Shown here: positions 15,868 to 24,095 of the stretch, piece after piece | Layout: each line of letters starts with the position of its first letter | Numbering within the stretch: the first letter of the stretch is position 1 | Source of the DNA: Treponema sp. | Lineage (GTDB): Bacteria; Spirochaetota; Spirochaetia; Treponematales; Treponemataceae | Length of the DNA: 64,000 nt | Direction: 5' to 3' | Assembly: GCA_017962415.1 (NCBI GenBank) | Contig: JAGCVK010000042.1 | Span: 1-64,000, forward strand | Position numbers and translations under genes: made by a program | Notes under the pieces: model-generated | The model's database searches: none | Told to the model about the DNA's origin: nothing | Seen by the model: only the letters and a program-made list of their open reading frames with translations

Positions 15868-18006
15868 ATGAGCCAAGAACATAAACATCATCATCACAAA
15901 GAGCACGAAGAATGCTGCTGCCACAAACACGAGCATTGCGAATGCGGAAATGAACATCACGAACATCATCACGACCATTCACATAATCATAATCACGCGA
16001 GCTGCTCTTGCGGTTGCGGCCACGAACACGGACATTCTCACAACCACGAGCACGGCGAAAATGAAAAAGAGCTTTCTGTAAAACAGCTGATTTTTGCAGC
16101 TTTTATGTTTGTTTTAGGGCTTGTTATTGAACATTTGCCTTTAGAAAACTGGCTTTCTGGAATCGAAAAAAGCGAACTGATTCACAAAGCCGTTTGTATG
16201 ATTCTTTATTTTGCAGCTTACTTAATTACCGGAAAAGATATTGTAATTAGAGCCGTTTCAAATCTGTTTCACGGGCAGCTTATGGACGAAGCATTTTTGA
16301 TGTCAGTTTCATCAATTGGTGCAATTTTGCTTGGCAAATATGAAGAAGCCGTTGCCATAATGATTTTATATCAGATTGGCGAAAAATTTGAAGATTATGC
16401 AGTTGATAAATCGCGCGATTCAATTGAAGAAATTGCAAAACTTCGCCCAGACCACGCAACACTCAAAGTTGGCTCAGAAACACGCGAAGTTACACCAGAA
16501 GAAGTTGAAACAGATTCTGTAATCATCGTAAAACCAGGCGACCGCATTCCAATAGACGGAATTGTTGTAGACGGCGAAAGTTTTATAGATACTTCTGCGC
16601 TCACAGGCGAAAGTATTCCGCGCCGCGTTGGAATTGGCGACGAAGTGCTTTCTGGCTCAATTAACAAACAAGGCGTTTTGGAAATCAAAACAACGCGCCA
16701 GGCAGGAGAATCTGCGCTTTCGCGTATTCTTGAGCTTGTAGAAAATGCAACAGAAAACAAAACAAAATCAGAACAGTTTGTTACACGCTTTGCCCGCGTT
16801 TACACTCCAATTGTTGTTTATTCGGCACTTGCACTCGCAATTATTCCAAGCGTAATAATCGGCCTTAGAAGCGGCTCTTGGAGCTGGCAGCAAACCTGGA
16901 GCACTTGGGTTTACCGCGCACTTATGTTCCTTGTAGTAAGCTGCCCTTGTGCGCTTGTAATTTCAATACCACTTTCATTCTGCAGCGGAATTACAGCTGC
17001 AGCACGGCAAGGAATTCTTATAAAAGGCAGCGTTTTTCTGGAAGCACTTGGACACACAAAAACTGCAGTTTTTGACAAAACCGGAACTTTAACAAAAGGA
17101 AACTTTGTAGTATCACACATTCACGCAACAGACCCGGCAATTACAGAAGTTGAACTGCTTGCGCTTGCAACACATACAGAAATGTTTTCAACACACCCAA
17201 TTTCAGCTTCGCTAAAAGCCGCACATCACGACAAATGTTGCGACAAAGTAAAACTTGAAAATGTAGAAGAAATTGCCGGCAAAGGAATCAAAGCATTGGT
17301 AAACGGAAAACAAGTGCTCGCCGGAAATACAAAACTTATGGCTCAGTTTGGAATTTCTTACAACGAATGCAGCGAACATCAAGACGGAACAGTAATTCAT
17401 GTTGCAAGCGAAGGAAAATACAGCGGCCACATAGTAATTAGCGATGAAATAAAAGACGATTCGCACGACGCAGTTAAAGGGCTCAAAAAAATCGGCGTAG
17501 AAAATGTTGTAATGCTCACCGGCGACAATGAACGCGCGGCTCACACCGTTGCAGCAAAACTCGGGCTCAAAAAGGCTTACGGCCAGCTACTTAGCGCAGA
17601 TAAACTTTCTAAAGTTGAAGAATTACTTTTGGATTTAAAAGATAAAAATGGAAAAACACGCGACACACTTGTTTTTGCTGGCGACGGAATTAATGACGCG
17701 CCGGTACTTGCCCGCGCAGACGCAGGAATTGCAATGGGAAGTATGGGAAGCGACGCCGCAATCGAGGCCGCCGACATTATTATAATGGAAGATAAACCTT
17801 CAAAAATTGTAGACGCAATTAAAATCAGCCGGCGAACCCTGCGAGTTGTTTACGAAAACCTCTATGGTTCGTTGGGAATTAAGGGAGCAATTCTTGTACT
17901 TAGCGCGCTCGGCGTCTCTAATATGTGGATTGCCGTTTTTGGCGATGTAGGAGTTACAATTCTGGCCGTTTTGAACAGTCTTAGACTTTTGCGCAAGAAA
18001 AAATAA
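15868..18006 (+). CDS. P1B-type Zn2+/Cd2+-exporting ATPase
   Basis: This 712-residue ATPase exports divalent soft metals across the inner membrane. It has the P1B metal-site motif SCPCAL (Cys359, Cys361), the phosphorylation motif DKTGTLTKG (Asp403), and GDGINDAPVLARAD near the C-terminus. The usual N-terminal HMA domain is missing. In its place the first 70 residues are almost entirely His, Cys and Glu, a likely metal-capturing tail. The start at 15868 has AAGGAG at 15856-15861; the frame is open further upstream, but that stretch is the palindromic repeat. It is co-regulated with the adjacent repressor. ZntA/CadA type is likely. Confidence 0.94.
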   Translation: MSQEHKHHHHKEHEECCCHKHEHCECGNEHHEHHHDHSHNHNHASCSCGCGHEHGHSHNHEHGENEKELSVKQLIFAAFMFVLGLVIEHLPLENWLSGIEKSELIHKAVCMILYFAAYLITGKDIVIRAVSNLFHGQLMDEAFLMSVSSIGAILLGKYEEAVAIMILYQIGEKFEDYAVDKSRDSIEEIAKLRPDHATLKVGSETREVTPEEVETDSVIIVKPGDRIPIDGIVVDGESFIDTSALTGESIPRRVGIGDEVLSGSINKQGVLEIKTTRQAGESALSRILELVENATENKTKSEQFVTRFARVYTPIVVYSALALAIIPSVIIGLRSGSWSWQQTWSTWVYRALMFLVVSCPCALVISIPLSFCSGITAAARQGILIKGSVFLEALGHTKTAVFDKTGTLTKGNFVVSHIHATDPAITEVELLALATHTEMFSTHPISASLKAAHHDKCCDKVKLENVEEIAGKGIKALVNGKQVLAGNTKLMAQFGISYNECSEHQDGTVIHVASEGKYSGHIVISDEIKDDSHDAVKGLKKIGVENVVMLTGDNERAAHTVAAKLGLKKAYGQLLSADKLSKVEELLLDLKDKNGKTRDTLVFAGDGINDAPVLARADAGIAMGSMGSDAAIEAADIIIMEDKPSKIVDAIKISRRTLRVVYENLYGSLGIKGAILVLSALGVSNMWIAVFGDVGVTILAVLNSLRLLRKKK

Positions 18007-18015
18007 TTTGGCCGT

Positions 18016-18050
18016 TTGCCATAAGACATTTTTTTCCTTATACTGATTTT
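18016..18050 (+). promoter_or_regulatory. Promoter of the TrmJ-type gene, predicted leaderless
   Basis: TTGCCA (18016-18021), a 17-bp spacer and TATACT (18039-18044) are followed by 6 nt and the ATG at 18051. No Shine-Dalgarno is present. Confidence 0.7.
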
Positions 18051-18791
18051 ATGAATCTTTCAAACATTGTAATAGTATTGGATCACCCAGACGAGTCGCG
18101 AAACATTGGTGCGGCTTGTCGGGCTATGGCAAATAATGATATAAGCGAACTTAGAATAGTTGGAAACAAAGAAAATTATGATATAGAACACATTCACGTT
18201 TTGGCAATACATGCCGGCGCGATTTTTGACAATGCAAAGTTTTATGATTCGATAACAGAAGCTACAAAAGACTGTGCAATTTGTGCAGGAACAACACGCC
18301 GGCGTGGAAAAAAACGCGGAAAACTATTGCTGCCAGAAGAATTTGCAGCTATGGCAGATTCAACTACCGAAAGCAACGCAAAAGTTGCTGTAATTTTTGG
18401 CAACGAACGAACAGGCCTTACAGACGAGCAGCTGGACGAATGCAATCTTGGCGTAACAATTCCTTCATCAGATAATTTTGGTTCGCTAAATCTTAGTCAC
18501 GCAGTTCAAATTATGAGTTATCATCTTTTTAGAAAAGCGCTTGTGCAAAAAAAAGGCGAATATCGCGGCTATACACCACTTACTTTGGAACGCGTAGACA
18601 ACACAGTAAAAACAATTACCGACAATATGCAAAAAATCGGCTTTTTTAAAATGCCTGGCCGACAAGATATGGAAAATTTCTGGAGAAGCATTTTGAGCCG
18701 CGCAAATCTTTCAGAGGGCGAAGCTCAATATCTCGAAAAAACTTTTTCAAAAATGGCCGGTTTAGCTCAAAAAAATCAAAATCAGGAATAA
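18051..18791 (+). CDS. SpoU-family RNA 2'-O-methyltransferase, TrmJ-like
   Basis: This 246-residue SPOUT enzyme has the family motifs VLDHPDESRNIGAACRAM (motif 1), VIFGNERTGLT (motif 2) and IPSSDNFGSLNLSHAV (motif 3, SAM-binding knot). The length and C-terminal extension fit TrmJ, which methylates tRNA position 32, better than TrmH or RlmB. The exact target is not provable from sequence. It heads a short run with the HAD and sugar kinase genes. Confidence 0.88.
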   Translation: MNLSNIVIVLDHPDESRNIGAACRAMANNDISELRIVGNKENYDIEHIHVLAIHAGAIFDNAKFYDSITEATKDCAICAGTTRRRGKKRGKLLLPEEFAAMADSTTESNAKVAVIFGNERTGLTDEQLDECNLGVTIPSSDNFGSLNLSHAVQIMSYHLFRKALVQKKGEYRGYTPLTLERVDNTVKTITDNMQKIGFFKMPGRQDMENFWRSILSRANLSEGEAQYLEKTFSKMAGLAQKNQNQE

Positions 18792-18797
18792 CCAAAA

Positions 18798-19481
18798 ATG
18801 AAATATGAACATCTGCTTTTTGATTTAGATAATACGCTTTACCCCGCAAGTTCAGAAATGGACAAAGGAATTACGCGCCGAATGCTTGAATGCGTTGCTG
18901 ATTTTTTTAAATGTGATATGGAAACAGCAATCAAAATCCGCGCAGAAAGAATAGTGCACTACTCTACTACTTTAGAGTGGCTTCGCTCCGAAGGACTAAA
19001 AGATGTAGAAGCCTTTTTAGCGCATGTTCACCCGGAGAATGAAGCAGATGAATTGCAGCCGCAGCCACGCTTGCGCGAATTTTTGATTTCGCTAAAAATG
19101 CCAATGTCAATTTTAACAAATGCGCCACACGAGCATTCAGACAGAGTTCTACAAAAACTTGGAGTTGCAGATTTATTTATGGCCGTAACAGATATTCGCG
19201 ACGCAAAGTTTAATGGAAAGCCTTACCCAGATTCATATATGGCAGCGTTGCAAAAAGTTGGTGCAAAAATCCAAAACACACTTTTTTTAGATGATATGAC
19301 AAAATATACCGACGGCTGGGCGGCACTTGGCGGAACAGCAGTTTTAATTGGCAACAAAAATGGTAAAGCCTTATCAGATGATGCAAAATCAATGCAAAAA
19401 GCCCGCCTTGCAAATAAAACAGGAATTAAAGGGCAAACAATTCGGCTGAATTCAATTTACGAATTACAAACAATTTTATAA
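18798..19481 (+). CDS. HAD-superfamily phosphatase, pyrimidine 5'-nucleotidase-like
   Basis: This 227-residue HAD hydrolase has motif I FDLDNTLYPASSEMD, motif II LTNAP (about 108-112), the downstream lysine in NGKPYPD, and motif IV LFLDDMTKYTDG. The motif I context with MDKGITRRM is characteristic of pyrimidine 5'-nucleotidase-like HADs (YjjG/SDT1 group). The substrate is unproven. It starts 6 nt after the methyltransferase stop, and an AGGAA site overlaps that gene's end. Confidence 0.83.
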   Translation: MKYEHLLFDLDNTLYPASSEMDKGITRRMLECVADFFKCDMETAIKIRAERIVHYSTTLEWLRSEGLKDVEAFLAHVHPENEADELQPQPRLREFLISLKMPMSILTNAPHEHSDRVLQKLGVADLFMAVTDIRDAKFNGKPYPDSYMAALQKVGAKIQNTLFLDDMTKYTDGWAALGGTAVLIGNKNGKALSDDAKSMQKARLANKTGIKGQTIRLNSIYELQTIL

Positions 19482-19498
19482 ACGCGGGAGATTTTTAT

Positions 19499-20410
19499 AT
19501 GAAAAAGATTCTTTGTGTTTGTCTAAGCTCAACATTGCAAAGGACAATATCATTTTCGCAATTAAAGCTAACAAAAGTAAACCGTTCAGAACATTATAGA
19601 CAAGACGCTTCTGGAAAAGCCGTAAATTCTGCAAGAGTTTTAACACAATTAGAAAAAGACTCTGCAACAGTAATTTGCCCGCTTGGCGAAAAAAATCTTT
19701 CGGCATTTTTAGATGCAGCAAAACGCGACGAACTTAATTTAATGTACGTTACAATTCCCGGAAATACACGAGAATGCTGGACCTTGCTAGATAAATCAGC
19801 AAAAACTACAACAGAATTAGTTGTAAGCGAGCCAGTTTTAGAAACTGATGCAGACAAAAAACTTGTGGCAAACGCAGAAATCAAAATATTAAAAACCATA
19901 AATGAAATGCTAAATGAAGTTGACGCCGTATTGCTGGCGGGAAGCCGTCCCAATATTTGGAGCCAAGACCTTTATGCAACAATCGCAGGAATGACGCACG
20001 ACGCAAAAAAAATCTTTCTCGCAGATTACATAGGAAGCGACCTTCAAAAAACACTCGCGGCGGCAATTCCCGACATCATCAAAATCAACGAAGAAGAATT
20101 CCGCCACTCGTTTCCAGAGCTGTCAGACCAGCCGCTGGAAGAAGCTGTCGCACAAACAAGCCGCAACCTAAACAACATCGTAATAGTAACACGCGGCACC
20201 GAGCCCACTTACGCAGCGGCTCGCGGCAAATTCACCGCCTGCCCAACCGAATTAGTTGCCGCGCTCAACACAACCGCGTGCGGCGACAGTTTCAACGCCG
20301 GTTTTCTCTACGAATATCTTCGCTCAGGTAATCTAAAAGCCGCACTCAAAAAAGGCACCTGGTGTGCCGCCCGCAACGCCGAGCTAGAAGCACCCGGAGC
20401 AATCAGATAA
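19499..20410 (+). CDS. PfkB-family sugar-phosphate kinase (1-phosphofructokinase/tagatose-6-phosphate kinase type)
   Basis: This 303-residue ribokinase-fold enzyme has the N-terminal segment ASGKAVNSARVLTQL in place of the usual GGKG(I/V)N motif and the catalytic loop TTACGDSFNAGFLY. The length and overall layout fit the FruK/LacC branch, which phosphorylates fructose-1-phosphate or tagatose-6-phosphate, but no PTS genes are nearby to decide. GGGAG lies upstream. The C-terminal third is noticeably GC-richer than the N-terminal part. Confidence 0.8.
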   Translation: MKKILCVCLSSTLQRTISFSQLKLTKVNRSEHYRQDASGKAVNSARVLTQLEKDSATVICPLGEKNLSAFLDAAKRDELNLMYVTIPGNTRECWTLLDKSAKTTTELVVSEPVLETDADKKLVANAEIKILKTINEMLNEVDAVLLAGSRPNIWSQDLYATIAGMTHDAKKIFLADYIGSDLQKTLAAAIPDIIKINEEEFRHSFPELSDQPLEEAVAQTSRNLNNIVIVTRGTEPTYAAARGKFTACPTELVAALNTTACGDSFNAGFLYEYLRSGNLKAALKKGTWCAARNAELEAPGAIR

Positions 20411-20505
20411 CCTACCAGAACAAACACATTATAAAACCTGGCCTTGCTACACAAATTTTTATAACAGGTTTGCCCTAGATATTATTCATAATTTTCTCAC
20501 ACTAA

Positions 20506-20534
20506 TTGCAAAAAGCCGGGCTTGATAATATAAT
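20506..20534 (+). promoter_or_regulatory. GH43 gene promoter
   Basis: TTGCAA (20506-20511) and TATAAT (20529-20534) are spaced by 17 bp. The predicted transcription start (about 20541) falls immediately before the first palindrome. Confidence 0.7.
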
Positions 20535-20541
20535 AGTAAAC

Positions 20542-20567
20542 ATACGAGGCAACCGGTTGCCTCGTAT
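20542..20567 (+). promoter_or_regulatory. Perfect 26-bp palindrome, probable LacI-type operator
   Basis: Two 13-bp arms are centred on the core GGCAACCGGTTGCC, the pattern typical of LacI-family operators. It starts at the predicted transcription start, an ideal site for repression. No LacI gene lies in the window. Confidence 0.65.
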
Positions 20568-20597
20568 TAAAAAATATCGTATACGATATTTTTTAAT
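20566..20597 (+). promoter_or_regulatory. Perfect 32-bp palindrome next to the LacI-type site, second probable operator
   Basis: Two 16-bp arms are centred on TCGTATACGA, and it shares 2 bp with the preceding palindrome. The core is reminiscent of GntR-type operators; the cognate regulator is unknown. A further hairpin, TTTTTGC(3 nt)GCAAAAA, follows in the 5' leader. Confidence 0.55.
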
Positions 20598-20686
20598 TGA
20601 CGCATTTTTGCTCCGCAAAAAGTGTTCAAAATCATCTTTAAGAAGCAAAAATTACTGTTCACGCTTCTTATTTCACAGGAGTTTTT

Positions 20687-21661
20687 ATGAGTATCGAAAA
20701 AAAGCCGCTTGTAAATGATCTTTACACAGCTGACCCTTCTGCACACGTTTTTAATGGAAAAATCTACATTTATCCTTCACACGACGAAGACATTGATGTT
20801 GAAAGCAATGACAATGGCGACCAGTATGATATGAAAGATTATCATGTTTACGAAATGAAGGATACTGAAACATATCCACGCGACTGCGGCTGTGTTTTTA
20901 CACTTAAAGATGTAAAATGGGCAAGCAAGCAGCTTTGGGCTCCAGATTGTGCCGAAAAAGACGGAAAATATTATTTCTACTTCCCAGCTCGCGACAAAAC
21001 TGGAATGTTCCGTGTTGGTGTTGCTGTTGGTGACAAGCCAGAAGGTCCTTTTACTCCAGAAGATGATTATATTCAGGGAACTTACTCTATTGACCCTTGC
21101 TGTTTCCAGGATACAGATAATAAATACTATCTTACAATGGGCGGATTGTGGGGCGGCCAGCTTGATCAGTACCGCAACAATAAATGGAGCGCAGACAACA
21201 AAGAGCCTCAGGGCGCTGAACCTGCCTGCACACCAAAAATTGCACTTCTTAAAGACAATATGAAAGAACTTGCAGAAGAATTGCGCGACCTTGTAATTGT
21301 AGACGAAAACGGCAAACCTTTAACTGGCGGAGATGATGTTCGCCGCTACTTTGAAGATCCTTGGTTGTTCAAAAAGGACGATACTTATTACTTTACATAC
21401 TCAACTGGTACATCACACCTTTTGTGCTACGCAACAAGCAAGAATGTTTACGGTCCATATACTTACGGTGGCTGTATTCTTTCTCCAGTTTTGGGTTGGA
21501 CAACACACCATTCTATCGTTCAGTTCAACGGAAAATGGTATCTTTTCTACCACGACTGCGAGCGTTCAAACGGTATCAACCAAAAGCGCAATGTAAAGTT
21601 CCGCGAACTTACATTCAAGCCAGACGGAAAGATTCAGACAATGGACGGTTTTGACCGCTAA
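20687..21661 (+). CDS. Glycoside hydrolase family 43, cytoplasmic beta-xylosidase/arabinofuranosidase-like
   Basis: This 324-residue five-bladed propeller enzyme has the three acidic residues expected of GH43: the base in TADPSAHVFNGKIY, the modulating Asp in SIDPCCFQDTDNKYY, and the acid Glu in RYFEDPWLFKKDD. No signal peptide is present, so it should act in the cytoplasm on imported xylo- or arabino-oligosaccharides. CAGGAG lies upstream. Its codon use looks highly biased. Expression is probably controlled by the two operator palindromes in its leader. Confidence 0.9.
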   Translation: MSIEKKPLVNDLYTADPSAHVFNGKIYIYPSHDEDIDVESNDNGDQYDMKDYHVYEMKDTETYPRDCGCVFTLKDVKWASKQLWAPDCAEKDGKYYFYFPARDKTGMFRVGVAVGDKPEGPFTPEDDYIQGTYSIDPCCFQDTDNKYYLTMGGLWGGQLDQYRNNKWSADNKEPQGAEPACTPKIALLKDNMKELAEELRDLVIVDENGKPLTGGDDVRRYFEDPWLFKKDDTYYFTYSTGTSHLLCYATSKNVYGPYTYGGCILSPVLGWTTHHSIVQFNGKWYLFYHDCERSNGINQKRNVKFRELTFKPDGKIQTMDGFDR

Positions 21662-21668
21662 AAATACT

Positions 21669-21710
21669 GCCGGGCAGCAAGGCCATTTTTTGCTGCCCGG
21701 CTTTTTTTTA
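21669..21710 (+). terminator. Terminator after the GH43 gene
   Basis: The 12-bp arms GCCGGGCAGCAA (21669-21680) and TTGCTGCCCGGC (21690-21701) are followed by eight T residues. Confidence 0.95.
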
Positions 21711-21760
21711 TTTACAATATTGTATTTTTTATGATTTTCTGATAAATTAATATTCATATC

Positions 21761-21833
21761 GGGCCATTAGCTCAGTGGTTAGAGCAGAGGACTCATAATC
21801 CTTTGGTCCTTAGTTCAAGTCTAAGATGGCCCA
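21761..21833 (+). tRNA. tRNA with CAU anticodon, probably tRNA-Ile2 (lysidine-modified) or elongator tRNA-Met
   Basis: This complete 73-nt cloverleaf has acceptor arms GGGCCAT and ATGGCCC, D-arm AGCTCAGTGGTTAGAGC, anticodon loop CTCATAA, and T-loop TTCAAGT. CCA is not encoded. Pairing rules out initiator tRNA. Around the anticodon arm and variable loop (ATCCTTTGGTCC) it resembles E. coli tRNA-Ile2 more than elongator tRNA-Met, so the Ile2 identity is favoured but not certain. A terminator follows at 21842. Confidence 0.95.
21812..21833 (+). repeat. Direct repeat, tRNA copy (22 bp of the tRNA 3' end)
   Basis: The last 22 nt of the tRNA gene, T-loop through discriminator base, recur exactly at 21982-22003 in the same orientation. 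This resembles an attachment-site duplication. Confidence 0.8.
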
Positions 21834-21841
21834 GTTCTTAT

Positions 21842-21871
21842 AGGATTTCGTGTTTGCGGAATCCTTTTTTT
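21842..21871 (+). terminator. Terminator after the tRNA gene
   Basis: AGGATTTCG (21842-21850) pairs with CGGAATCCT (21857-21865) with one wobble pair, followed by a T-run. Confidence 0.8.
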
Positions 21872-21981
21872 ATTTCTCTGCAAACTCGCAGGCTTAGCCT
21901 GCTCGTGCGCCGTTTTGGCGGTAGAACCTAAAATGGCTCGCTAGCGCAACCCATTTTTTAACGGTTCTCCTATTTTAGGCG
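21872..21981. other. Structured non-coding segment between the tRNA-end repeats
   Basis: There is no plausible coding sequence. It holds a hairpin GCAGGC(TTA)GCCTGC and a longer imperfect foldback in which AGAACC and AAAATGG near 21925 pair with CCATTTT and GGTTCT near 21951-21967. CCTAAAAT also has a second complement in ATTTTAGG just before the downstream repeat. Together with the flanking direct repeats it looks like a small mobile or remnant element. Confidence 0.45.
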
Positions 21982-22003
21982 AGTTCAAGTCTAAGATGGC
22001 CCA
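21982..22003 (+). repeat. Direct repeat, second copy of the tRNA 3' end
   Basis: This is an exact 22-bp copy of 21812-21833. It has no tRNA 5' portion, so it is not a second tRNA gene. Confidence 0.8.
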
Positions 22004-22024
22004 ACTCTCGAACTACAAAAAAAA

Positions 22025-22050
22025 AGACTCGCGATTGCGAGTCTTTTTTT
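22025..22050. terminator. Terminator for glmS (bidirectional)
   Basis: AGACTCGC (22025-22032) and GCGAGTCT (22037-22044) form a GATT-loop hairpin flanked by A and T runs. It lies just downstream of the glmS stop on the minus strand. Confidence 0.93.
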
Positions 22051-22067
22051 TGTAGTGGCGTTGCTTT

Positions 22068-23984
22068 TTACTCTACTGTAACGCTCTTGGCTAGGTTTCT
22101 TGGTTTGTCTGGGTTAAAGCCGCGCATAATTGCACAATAGTAGGCAAAAAGTTGGGCTGGAATTATTGCCAAAATAGAAGCCAATGTCGAAGAACATTCC
22201 GGGATTTTAAATATTTCGTCGGTTTTTCCTGCAAAGGCACCAGAATCATCTTGAGTAATTACAAGCACAGTTGCGCCACGAGTTTTTACTTCAACCATAT
22301 TAGAACCAATCTTTTCATAAAGATTTGGCTCAGTTGCAATTGCAACAACAAGGGTCTGTGGATCAATCAATGCAATTGGACCATGCTTAAGTTCACCAGC
22401 CGCAAAAGCTTCTGAATGCATATAAGAAACTTCCTTAAGTTTTAGAGCGCTTTCCAAAGAAGTTGCACTATCAAACTGGCGGCCAATATAGAAAATCTTA
22501 TCTTTATTGAACTGCTGGCTTGCAAATTTTTGAATTATATCTTTTCCGTCTAAAATCTGCTGAATCTTTGCAGGCATACTTTCAAGTTCGCACAAAAGTT
22601 TTGTTGCATCTTCGTTGCTCAAAGTTCCGCGAAGTTTTCCCGCTTTAATTGCAAGAAGGAATAAGCAAAGCATTTGAGTTGTATAAGCCTTAGTTGAAGC
22701 AACTGCAATTTCCGGTCCTGCAAGAGTGTAAATTACATCATCTGCTTCGCGGCTAACAGTTGAACCAACACAGTTTGTAATTGCAACAACCTTAAGCCCC
22801 TGAGCTTTTGCAAGACGCAAAGCGCTTAAAGTGTCGGCAGTTTCTCCAGACTGAGAAATTACAATAAAAATATCTTTTTTATCGAGAATCGGGTCGCGAT
22901 AGCGGAACTCAGAAGCAACATCTACATCAACCTTCATTCTGGCAATGCGTTCAAAAGCATATTTTGCAACAACGCCAGCATGATATGCAGTTCCGCAGGC
23001 TGTAATTACAACGCGGTCGGCAGTTTTCCAGGCATCGTCCATTTTGTTTTCTTCAAAATAAACATCAGTTGGAACACCTTTTCCGTCTTTTACAATTCTA
23101 GGACGCATAGTGTCTGTTAAACCTTTTGGCTGCTCGTGAATCTCTTTAATCATAAAGTGCTCGTAGCCGCCCTTTTCAGCTGCGTCAATGTCCCATTCAA
23201 CATGGCTTGGTTCTTTTATGATTTTTTCACCTTCAAAATTAAAAAGGTCAACATGGTCTGTGTACAAAACCGCAAGCTCGCGCTCACCAAGATAGTAAAC
23301 ATCGCGAGTGTGCTCCAAAAGAGCCGGAACATCAGAAGCAATAAAGTTTTCGCCTTTGCCAAGACCAACAACAAGCGGACTTTCTTTTCGAGCCGCAATA
23401 ATTCTATCCGGATAATCTTTACAAATAACGCCCAACGCATAAGAGCCTTCGAGCACATGCAAAGTTTCTATTACAGCCTTAAAAATATCGCCAGTTGCTT
23501 TGTATTTTTGATCAAGAAGATGAACAATAACTTCAGTATCAGTTTGAGACTTAAAAACAACGCCCTGCGCCTGAAGTTTTGCCTTTAAATCAGCATAATT
23601 TTCGATAATTCCGTTATGAACAATAGAAATAGTACCGTCCATATTTGTGTGTGGATGACTATTTGTATCGCTTGGCTCGCCGTGAGTAGCCCAGCGAGTG
23701 TGGCCGATTCCCATTGTACCATTTATAAAATGGCCGGTTTTTTCGTATAAAGCCATTTCAGCTTCCGAAAAATCATTATTTTTTGCATTTTCTGGAATAA
23801 TTTCGCCAGTAATTTTTTCAGCAAGATTTAAAAGCTTTCCTTTGGCCTTTTGAATAACAATATTTTCACCAGTATAAATTGCAACTCCGGCAGAATCATA
23901 TCCACGATATTCCAATTTTTTGAGCGCCTTAATCAAAATAGGCGTTGCATTTTTATTTCCACAGTAGCCGACAATACCGCACAT
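22068..23984 (-). CDS. glmS: Glutamine-fructose-6-phosphate aminotransferase (isomerizing)
   Basis: This 638-residue enzyme makes glucosamine-6-phosphate for peptidoglycan and amino-sugar synthesis. The N-terminal glutaminase begins MCGIVGYCGN, with the nucleophile Cys2, and carries GIGHTRWATHGEPSD. Two SIS domains follow (ITACGTAYHAG, VISQSGETADTL, GPEIAVASTKAYTTQ), and the C-terminus LAKSVTVE is canonical. An AGGGG ribosome site precedes the ATG but lies in an inverted repeat. No glmS ribozyme was recognised upstream. Confidence 0.98.
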   Translation of the reverse strand: MCGIVGYCGNKNATPILIKALKKLEYRGYDSAGVAIYTGENIVIQKAKGKLLNLAEKITGEIIPENAKNNDFSEAEMALYEKTGHFINGTMGIGHTRWATHGEPSDTNSHPHTNMDGTISIVHNGIIENYADLKAKLQAQGVVFKSQTDTEVIVHLLDQKYKATGDIFKAVIETLHVLEGSYALGVICKDYPDRIIAARKESPLVVGLGKGENFIASDVPALLEHTRDVYYLGERELAVLYTDHVDLFNFEGEKIIKEPSHVEWDIDAAEKGGYEHFMIKEIHEQPKGLTDTMRPRIVKDGKGVPTDVYFEENKMDDAWKTADRVVITACGTAYHAGVVAKYAFERIARMKVDVDVASEFRYRDPILDKKDIFIVISQSGETADTLSALRLAKAQGLKVVAITNCVGSTVSREADDVIYTLAGPEIAVASTKAYTTQMLCLFLLAIKAGKLRGTLSNEDATKLLCELESMPAKIQQILDGKDIIQKFASQQFNKDKIFYIGRQFDSATSLESALKLKEVSYMHSEAFAAGELKHGPIALIDPQTLVVAIATEPNLYEKIGSNMVEVKTRGATVLVITQDDSGAFAGKTDEIFKIPECSSTLASILAIIPAQLFAYYCAIMRGFNPDKPRNLAKSVTVE

Positions 23985-23986
23985 AA

Positions 23987-24037
23987 AAAACCCCTGTTTA
24001 TTTTAATAATATCAGTTTACTAGAATAACAGGGTTTT
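23987..24037 (-). promoter_or_regulatory. Inverted repeat in the glmS leader covering the ribosome site
   Basis: AAAACCCCTGTTTATT (23987-24002) and AATAACAGGGTTTT (24024-24037) are near-perfect complements with two single-base bulges. On the mRNA, the upstream arm would pair with the AGGGG ribosome site next to the ATG. Confidence 0.45.
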
Positions 24038-24095
24038 CGCAATCAGAGAAAATATCAAAAAACTATCGCAAAAACGGACTTTGCGCAGTTCCGCG

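Noticed and set aside
21982-22003. Second tRNA gene
   Set aside because: Only the T-loop and acceptor 3' strand are present; there is no matching 5' acceptor, D-arm or anticodon arm.
23985-24095. glmS ribozyme
   Set aside because: The gap is too short and lacks the ribozyme's conserved multi-helix core; only a simple inverted repeat is present.
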